A DNA stretch of 64,000 bases from CAZSAT01 sp964604675. Its GTDB lineage: Bacteria; Myxococcota_A; UBA796; CAJQPC01. The translations under genes and the position numbers were made by a program. Every line of letters begins with the position of its first letter. The first letter of the stretch is position 1. The stretch spans positions 1-64,000 of the forward strand of contig CAZSAT010000014.1 of assembly GCA_964604675.1 (NCBI GenBank), in the 5' to 3' direction. The notes under the pieces were generated by a model. It was not told the DNA's origin and made no database searches. It worked only from the letters and a program-made list of their open reading frames with translations. Below are positions 62,793 through 64,000 of the stretch, one piece after another.

Positions 62793-63350
62793 CTACATCG
62801 CCCCGCCTGCGATCACCACAAAGGGGAACAGCAGGCGCGCGGAGCCATCGGGGTTGGGCTTGGCCGGGTCTTCACGGGTCGCGTCCATCACACGGACGAT
62901 GACCTCGTAGGAGACCTTGCCGTCGGGCACCAGGATGACGTTCTCGTCGTCCGGGTACTCGTCCTTGATCATGTGGAGAAGACGGATGAGCTCGTCGAGG
63001 TCGTACTGATCGACCGTGGCACAGCTTCCATCCTTGCACGGAATCGTCGGGCCCTCGTCTTCGCCCTCGGGAGCACCCTCGGCACCCTCCGGGTTCAAGA
63101 CCGCGTCCGCGCCCGCCACGGTGATGCCCTGGCGGGTGATGGCGACCGACAGCTGCAGAGGCGGCTTGTCGTCTTCGTCCTGCTCTTCCACTTCCTGCGG
63201 CGGCCCGATCGCCGGCAGCGTGCTGTCGATCACCGCGAGGTGCACGAACTGAGCCGCGAGCAGCAGGAAGGGGATGAGGATGGACACCATGTTCATGATC
63301 GGGATGAGGTCCAGGTCCTCATGCTCGATGCCTTTTCTACGCCTTGCCAT
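62793..63350 (-). CDS. ExbD/TolR-family protein, first copy
   Basis: This 185-residue protein has an acidic N-terminal arm (E-H-E-D-L-D-L-I-P-I-M-N-M), one transmembrane helix and a periplasmic domain with a Glu/Gly/Pro loop and two cysteines in C-K-D-G-S-C. The membrane helix has Asn-Met where ExbD proteins usually have the proton-path Asp, so this copy may not carry protons. ATG 63350 marks the start of the ExbD region; the ribosome binding site is weak. Confidence 0.88.
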   Translation of the reverse strand: MARRRKGIEHEDLDLIPIMNMVSILIPFLLLAAQFVHLAVIDSTLPAIGPPQEVEEQDEDDKPPLQLSVAITRQGITVAGADAVLNPEGAEGAPEGEDEGPTIPCKDGSCATVDQYDLDELIRLLHMIKDEYPDDENVILVPDGKVSYEVIVRVMDATREDPAKPNPDGSARLLFPFVVIAGGAM

Positions 63351-63447
63351 GTTCCGTTGGCTCCGGATGCGGAGTTTGTCGGTCGCGTGAGCGCCTGCTC
63401 GAAGGCCCGAACCCGCCAGCGGCGAACCCGGGCCCTCGCGGAGACTC

Positions 63448-64000
63448 TCAGCCGTTCTGCGCGGCGCCGTCTTCCTTGAGCGTGCCGCGACGGCGAGCAC
63501 CCAGGAGGTTGACGGTCTTGAGTGCGTAGAGGTCGACCTCGTCCTTGATCTTCTGCGTCTTGTTGACGACGATGGCCTCGAGGATGATCGTCGGGATGGC
63601 GACGATCAGACCGGACATCGTGGTGAACATGGCGACGGAGATACCGGAGGCCAGCAGGGTCTGCTTCGTCTCGGCGGACGCGTGAGCCACGGCCTCGAAC
63701 GCCAGGATGAGGCCCTGGATCGTTCCGAGCAGACCGGTGAGCGTGGCGAGGTTGGCCAGCTTGTTCAGGTAGGGCGTGCGCTTGTCCAGCTGCGGGAAGA
63801 CCTCGTACACGGCCTCCTCGACCGCATTCTGGATCTCCATCTCACCGCGGTTGGCCCGGGTGAGACCCGACTTCAGCACGCGAGGCAGAGCAGCGTTGGG
63901 CTCCGCGTTGCACAGCTTGATGGCGCGGTCGATGTTGTTGGCCATGATCAACTTCTGCACCTGCGCGAAGAACGCGGTGCCGTTGATGTTGGCGCGGAAG
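63448..64000 (-). CDS. ExbB/TolQ/MotA-family proton channel, 5' end outside window
   Basis: The frame is open from the window edge to the stop at 63448, giving 183 codons here, so the start lies beyond 64000. Visible parts are the two C-terminal membrane helices with the family signature L-T-G-L-L-G-T-I-Q-G-L and T-T-M-S-G-L-I-V-A-I-P. It should be the stator of the motor formed with the two ExbD proteins encoded next. The N-terminal membrane helix is missing from the window. Confidence 0.9.
   Translation of the reverse strand, partial: FRANINGTAFFAQVQKLIMANNIDRAIKLCNAEPNAALPRVLKSGLTRANRGEMEIQNAVEEAVYEVFPQLDKRTPYLNKLANLATLTGLLGTIQGLILAFEAVAHASAETKQTLLASGISVAMFTTMSGLIVAIPTIILEAIVVNKTQKIKDEVDLYALKTVNLLGARRRGTLKEDGAAQNG

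Overview
This is a GC-rich bacterial chromosome segment of about 64 kb. It carries 61 protein genes that I can support and no rRNA, tRNA, insertion sequence, prophage or CRISPR array. The gene content points to Myxococcota or a close deltaproteobacterial relative. The clues are a secreted amidase ending in a MYXO-CTERM-like tail, Ser/Thr kinases joined to SUMF1 domains, AgmX/PglI-type proteins beside ExbB/ExbD motors, an NtrC-type activator, many Asp-rich lipoproteins, and a polysaccharide exporter made of a short OPX protein plus a beta-barrel. Many genes overlap their neighbour by 4-5 nt (GTGA, ATGA, TGATG), and GTG and TTG starts are common.

Layout. 1-13 kb: a repeat-rich lipoprotein, an SGNH hydrolase, a SUMF1 protein, a molybdenum hydroxylase, a kinase-SUMF1 protein divergent from a receiver-Hpt protein, then (minus strand) an ExbB-ExbD-FtsB-like-SsnA-D-aminoacylase run. 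13-18 kb: a sigma-70 family factor preceded by a textbook sigma-54 promoter, and a set of exported proteins. 18-23.5 kb: a one-carbon operon (fmdB-like, folD, gcvT, gcvH, gcvP). 23.5-33 kb: a degenerate alpha/beta hydrolase with two ArsA-type ATPases, a VWA lipoprotein, a TlpA/beta-barrel/glycan-binding group, an NtrC-family regulator and another envelope protein. 33-36.5 kb: the ribosome maturation operon rpsP-khpA-rimM-trmD-rplS-yraN-rsmI. 36.6-36.8 kb: a compact palindrome-rich element that no gene explains. 36.8-45.8 kb: a carboxyltransferase, a beta-helix lipoprotein, a TPR lipoprotein with pgeF, a kelch-like lipoprotein, and a HAD phosphatase with nadD. 45.8-51.5 kb: a tightly overlapped envelope operon murI-ftsE-ftsX-envC-ctpA-polysaccharide deacetylase. 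51.5-57.5 kb: ftsK-lolA-rimO, and galE. 57.5-64 kb: an OPX/beta-barrel polysaccharide export pair and an ExbB-ExbD-ExbD-TonB-like energy-coupling cluster that runs off the right edge.

The clearest functional themes are cell-envelope biogenesis (division hydrolase control, precursor supply, lipoprotein transport, polysaccharide export, proton-driven Tol/Exb-type motors) and translation or one-carbon housekeeping. The most unusual signals are regulatory: the sigma-54 promoter with an upstream palindrome ahead of a sigma-70 gene, TANNNT boxes 7-8 nt before several start codons that lack ribosome binding sites (leaderless mRNAs), a hairpin that hides the galE ribosome binding site, and the 165-bp structured element at 36609-36773.
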